From assembly GCA_024220525.1 (NCBI GenBank), contig JAMYWO010000456.1, positions 1 to 24,900 of the forward strand: 24,900 nucleotides of DNA, given 5' to 3'. This DNA comes from Cochliopodium minus (Eukaryota; Discosea; Himatismenida; Cochliopodiidae). Positions 19,952 to 24,900 of this stretch are shown in pieces (the first letter of the stretch is position 1; each line of letters starts with the position of its first letter). A program made the translations under genes and the position numbers. The notes beneath the pieces are model-generated. The model had not been told where the DNA came from. It saw nothing but the letters and a program-made list of their open reading frames with translations, and ran no database searches.

Positions 19952-22900
19952 AATGATCAAAGAACTTAACATACCTATTTCGAAATCATGTTTAAAAATA
20001 AAAGGTTGATCATCAACAATAAAATTTTCTTGATTAGATTCAATTTCACACTTCCTTGTTGAATTTATTTTAAATTTTTTTAAATTTAAACAGTTCATGA
20101 AGCAAAATTCCTCAAAAAAAGGAAAAAAGGATCATATGCTATCAAAATCAGAAGTAAAAAGGGTCTTTTCAAAGATCAATATACAAAATACAATCCAAGA
20201 AAGCTAAAATGGGATGATATCTTCCAAATAGATCTTCAAGGCAAAGACATTGACGATGAAATAGAGATATCTCTTGTCAAGAAGAATATATTTCCAATGG
20301 AAACATCTATTGGTGGATTCAAATTCAATTTATCAGTGCTGAGAGAAAATTTCATCAAAGATTGGGTGTATATTTATTCCAACAATCACCATCATCACCA
20401 CCTTCATCATCATAAAGAACAATTTGACAATAATAAAGCAATAGCAGAAATGTTCATATCAATTGAAATGGGATTGACAATGGTAAGAAAATTTATTGTT
20501 AGATATTGGCTAAATCCAAATACACATTTTTTTTTTTTTTTTTTTTAATAATTCACCTAAATAAATATAAAATTGACGTTTGAACAAAAAAATACCACAT
20601 TTATTAACCACTCTTTTATTTTCAAATTTCAAAACATTTCTAGAATGAGAGGAAAGAATATCTCAAAAATTTGCACAACAAAATATTGGAGATTATAATT
20701 GATAAAACCCACAAATTGGAGATGCATTTTGAGGAAGGAGAAGATGATAGTCCCAAAACAACACCACGCAATCATGATAATGATTTAACTGGAGAATCAT
20801 CTGTGGATTTCTCTGAAGATAGAGACAGATTTTTTAAAAAGGAAGATTTTGAAGATGATAAGGATATTGGAGACATTGAATTGCATAAATATTCAAGTAT
20901 AAGCAGCATGGTATGCAATAATAATAACAAAGATGATAGGAATCAACAACATCTCAATGATAAGGATAATATTCTGAATGAATCTAATATCGAGGAAAAG
21001 AAGGATGAATATTCAAATGTTAGCAAAGAGATGATGGACAAATTCAGAATGGATAATGACATTAATGGGTATAAGACTTATTTTGATTTATCTGATGTGA
21101 AAGATAAAGATTCAGGATCCTATCCAAATGTATCCATGATGGAAAATTCAGTAAAAAATTAAATTTTTTTTTGATTTTTTTCCTTTTTATCAATTTATAA
21201 AGGAAAATGAAAACGAGGATAAAGATGATGGAAAGGAAGATATACATGAAAACATCATTTATAAGAAATCACTTTTGGATAGAATAAATTATGATGGGTT
21301 GAAAGGTAACACTAATAAAACATAAGGAAAAATAATTTGCATAATTATGCGAATCACCATACACTGTATGTAATATGAATTGTATATTAGAAGATATATC
21401 TCCAATATAGAGATGAATGATTTTTTTTATCGTGTTAAAAATATGTGTCCGGAGGTCCATACACATATTAAAAAAGAAAAAAAAATTTCCCCTTATGAAA
21501 AATCTTTAAAATAAAAAAAAAACTAAAAAATGCATCTCTTTTAGAAACACCTCGGACTTTAAAACTCAAAAAGAAGAATAAAGTATTATTTGAATATCTT
21601 TCTTTCAATGAGAGAGTTCAGTTGGCAGCAGAAAAAATGAAATCAACCAAGATGGCAGAGCAGTCAGAGGCAAGCGACCAACTCATAAATGTGTCAGACG
21701 ATTTCTATTGGTCAGCAAAGACATATGGCAAAATAATCATTGCAGAGTACAAACTTCCTGATCATCTCAAAACGATAAAACCTTTTTCAGGCAATAAAGG
21801 AATATTGGGTGGAACAAAATATTTCTACAAAGGTAATTTTTATATTTTTTTCTTTTTTTCTTTTTTATTTTTCTTTTGAATAAGGGATATTTTATAAATT
21901 GGCTGAAGCAGATGGAGAGATCATAACTAACATAGAAAATGCATCCAAAATAGCGGGACATGAGTTGAAGGGGGCTTCTTGCTACTATAACGCTGCTGTT
22001 GAAGGGATTTCCCTTCCTTTGGTAGCATGCATTGACTACAGAGGGTTCAGGTTGATTGGTAACAAAAATTTTTTATTTATTAATATTTTTTCTTTAATGT
22101 ATCTTAATAAATTTTTTTATTGTTATTTTTCTTTTTTGTTAAAAAGCAATGACCATACTCCCTATTAATGACAAAACACTTGTTATTGGAACGAACAATG
22201 GAGGAAAGACTATCAAAAGTGATTGCAAAGAGCTCAATACAAAACTTGAAAAAGCAGGGAGAATTCTCAACATAAAACCTCACTACGTCTTTGATCATCT
22301 GATGTACAGTGCGTGCGATCTTGAAGGTAGAAAAAAAAATAAAAAAAATTTTACTTTAATTTTAACTTTTAAAAAAATGATTTTTAATTCTTTTTAAAAC
22401 TATTTTTTAATTATTATTTTATTTAATAATTCTTTTGTAAACTTATGTAAGGACACAAAGGAGAAGATGGAAGATTTTATGTGTTAGATTTTTCGAGGGT
22501 CATGCCACCAGAATTCCCCTCACATCCTGAAGACATTTTTGTTAAGCTTCTTAGGCCAGAATACGTCTCGGGATACCACATTCCTCTTTCGAGTGACTCC
22601 TTCTCAGGTTTTAAGGGAAAAGACTTTGAGGAGAATAATTTACAATGTAAAATCGCAACTGAAGATTTGCACAAGTCCATCAAGAATTTCTCTAGAGAGT
22701 TCAGTGAGTTGGTGGACAAGGAGATCGAGGAGAATTGGGAAAGCATCCTTTTTTTTCACCAAAAACTTCCAAGGATTATTCATCAAGCTGGAATCAACAT
22801 GAGACATTTGGGTAATTCTTGCTTTTAATTAAATATTCTTAATTTTTTATAAATTTTTCTTAATAATTAAATTCATTTTTATAAATTTAAATTTGATTTA

Positions 22901-24802
22901 TTAATTTTTTATTTTGCAATTTTTTCAGTCAATTTTTTGATTTTTTAATTTAAATAAATTCATTTTTTCTATTATTTTATTTTTCTTATATTAAATTTTT
23001 TTTTGATTTTTTAATTCAAATAAATTCATTTTTTAATTTTTTAATTCAAATAAATTCATTTTTTATTTAAATGCTGGTTCTATTAATTTATTCTTGTTGT
23101 ATTATTATTTTTAATTTATAATTTAGGGATGTTGTACAATAATAGCACAACATATAATTGCAAGATGTTGCTTTTGATAGAAATTGCAGCGAGAACCATC
23201 AAACACAAGCTGAGAGAACAAATGAGAGAGCTAATGAATGAGTTTAAATATCCCACAGAACACCACTACATCAGTGTTGTTGTCAACTACATGAACAAAA
23301 TATTCAATTTTGAAGCTTGGGAGAATATTCTCGAATCTTCTCACAAATATTTCAATATAAGGTATTATTTTTTATTTATCACTTTATTTTTTAATTTGTA
23401 GTTGAATTTTTATTCGTTTTTTTTTTTAATCTAAAATTTTTTTGGTTTTTAATTTATTATTTTTTTAAATCTTTATTTTATTTATTAATGACATAACTTT
23501 CATTTTTTGTATTATTTTATTTTCACAAGATTAATTGTATTAAATTTTTTTTTTTCAAATAGTAAACTTGACACAATCAAACCACTTAAAACAATCCACG
23601 ACAACAACACTCTGAAGGACACCTTCTTCAACCAAATGAAAAAGAAAAGGAGAAAATCTCGTTCAGATTCTCGGATCAACCTCTCCCACAACACCAAGTC
23701 CAACGAACTCTCCAAAAGATCCAGTGTCGGCATCTCCAACGACATTTACTTTGTCTCCATCGAAGATCTGATCTACGATCCTGAAAAACTCAAGTTTTCT
23801 TCTACTCAAGACGTTCTCGATTCTCTTTCAGAATCCACTAGCTAGTAATTTTTATTTTATTTTATTTTTTTATCATTTTTCGTTTTTATTTTTTTGCATA
23901 TTTATCAACTTTTTTCCTTTTCATTTTTACTTTTTCATTCCTTATTTGATTTTCGTTTTTATTTAATTTTAATTCTTCATTCCTTTATTTTTATTTTCAT
24001 TTATTTTTCTTTTTTTATTTTTGATGTTTTAAAATTTATTATTTAGTGGATCAACAAGCAAAAAAACCATCAGCTCAAATTCAGATACGCTAAGCGAATT
24101 TATGAAAGAGCACGAAACCGACTCCACCCCATTGGACATGTACACCTACATCAGCACTTTTGGAGGAGGTTTTTCTCTTCTCTTCTTCCGTATCACTAAT
24201 ATGATGGGACTAGAGTTTTCTGATCGTATCATTAATCAAGTTAAAAAAATTTGATTTAAATTTTTTTGATTTAAATTTTTTCATTTTATTGTACATAAGG
24301 AGATATAATTTTTCCTTTTTATGAAAATAATTTTATATCTTTATTATTTTTCTCTTTGTTTGTAATTTTTCCTTTATTTTATTTATAAAATTATTTTTAA
24401 ATTTTAATTTTAATTTTAAAATTATTATTTTGAATTTTAATTATTATTTATAAAATAATATTTGTTAATTTTTTGATTTCTAATTTTTTTTTATTCTTTA
24501 ATTTATTTTTTAGTTTACTGAATCTGTCAAGAAAAGATGGAACCCCAAATTTTTGCTGATGAAAAACTGTTTTGACAGATCTGATCTTCAAAACTTGGGA
24601 GAAAGAGTCAAGCACATGAACGTAAAATAAAATTCAAAAAAAAAATTAAATTAAAAAATTTTAATACATAAAAAAATAACCTTTAAAAAAAAAAAGCAGA
24701 AAGTTGCACAAGCACAAGCAAGGGCTTTTTATTTGAAAGCAAAACAATCTGTCACCCAAATCAATGCTGAATATTTTTATCAAATGGCCATCGAAAAGCT
24801 TG
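19952..24802 (+). CDS. C2-like / CLU-like / TPR-like protein, second tandem copy (partial, C-terminus off the right edge)
   Basis: Exons: about 19952-20004 (start exon, tentative), 20094-20482, 20644-21150, 21203-21305, 21545-21832, 21885-22058, 22147-22326, 22452-22811, 23127-23361, 23563-23844, 24047-24239, 24514-24621, 24700-24802; the next exon is beyond the edge. The C2-like domain reads GSYAIKIRSKK, LKWDDIFQIDL, IGGFKFNLSVL and carries a His-rich insert (HHHHHLHHHKEQ) absent from copy 1. A D/N/K/S-rich linker follows, then the CLU-like core (ADGEIITNIENASKIAGHEL, ACIDYRGFRLIG, FYVLDFSRVMPPEFP, INMRHLG) and the start of the TPR-like part (EYFYQMAIEKL). Exon phases match copy 1, but two introns of copy 1 are absent. 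The donor after exon 23563-23844 overlaps TAG/TAA, so intron retention would truncate the protein. In the start exon I am unsure of one base in the T run near 19978, which affects its frame. Confidence 0.85.
21306..21544 (+). repeat. Palindrome-rich intron of the second C2-CLU gene
   Basis: This intron has mixed composition unlike the T-rich introns around it and contains several inverted repeats in about 130 bases: GCATAATTATGC (21339-21350), CATACACTGTATG (21358-21370), TATATT/AATATA arms around GATATATC (21383-21409, imperfect), and AATATGTGT/ACACATATT (21440-21448 and 21461-21469) around a 12-base loop containing CCGGAGG. The last sits about 75 bases before the acceptor. No coding content seen. 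Confidence 0.7.
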
Positions 24803-24819
24803 GTAAAACTAATTATTTT

Positions 24820-24900
24820 CATTTAATATTTTTTATTTTTTATTTTTTATTTTTTATTTTTTATTTTTTATTTTTTATTTTTTATTTTTTATTTTTTATT
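24820..24900. repeat. Heptamer microsatellite at the right edge
   Basis: From about 24820 the intron of the second C2-CLU gene becomes ATTTTTT repeated about ten times to the window end. It is the reverse complement of the TAAAAAA repeat at the left edge and of shorter runs in other introns (14571-14640, 15055-15117). Confidence 0.85.

Noticed and set aside
23839-23847. TAG and TAA in copy 2 as the true end of the protein.
   Set aside because: They overlap a GTAATT donor; joining to 24047 keeps phase and continues with sequence matching copy 1.
1-24900. tRNA, rRNA, CRISPR arrays, insertion sequences or viral genes.
   Set aside because: I looked for cloverleaf-like GC blocks, repeat-spacer arrays and transposase or polymerase motifs and saw none; a dedicated scan such as tRNAscan-SE would be decisive for small RNAs.

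Overview
This is an extremely AT-rich, intron-dense nuclear genome segment from a free-living type of protist. TAA and TGA both act as ordinary stops, and introns are GT-AG, mostly starting GTAAAA or GTAATT and often running for hundreds of bases in T/A homopolymer-like sequence. The genes are broadly eukaryotic and point to no single group. A short, apparently monomeric PKA regulatory subunit resembling that of Dictyostelium, and N/D/K-rich linkers, fit an amoeboid lineage (amoebozoan, heterolobosean or anaeramoebid-like), but I cannot fix the taxon. Nothing here looks bacterial, viral or organellar.

Layout, left to right. (1) 316-4757, minus: ubiquitin-activating enzyme E1, 11 exons visible, C-terminus beyond the left edge, with a probable one-base homopolymer frameshift in one exon. 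(2) 5064-6773, plus: complete eIF2B beta in 4 exons, divergent from the E1 gene across 306 bp. (3) 7087-8450, minus: complete 299-residue PKA regulatory subunit in 4 exons. It keeps the pseudosubstrate and two cAMP-binding domains but has no dimerization/docking domain. (4) 9303-9617, minus: a doubtful small two-exon gene. (5) 10408-17449, plus: a complete 19-exon gene for a protein of about 1220 residues with a C2-like N-terminus, a low-complexity acidic/Asn-rich linker, a CLU (clustered-mitochondria-like) core and C-terminal TPR-like helices. (6) 17565-19068, minus: an unrecognised 227-residue secretory-pathway membrane protein (signal peptide, two membrane segments). (7) about 19952-24802 and beyond the right edge, plus: a tandem paralog of gene 5.

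The most interesting part is the right half. The two C2-CLU-TPR genes differ strongly in the C2 and linker regions, yet share near-identical DNA, silent sites included, across parts of the CLU core. This suggests recent duplication with diversification, or gene conversion confined to the core exons. The paralogs also differ by two introns, and one carries a probable GC-AG intron. The first four genes are housekeeping functions (ubiquitin activation, translation-initiation factor exchange, cAMP signalling) with no operon-like relation. Long open frames inside T-rich introns are artefacts of homopolymer translation.
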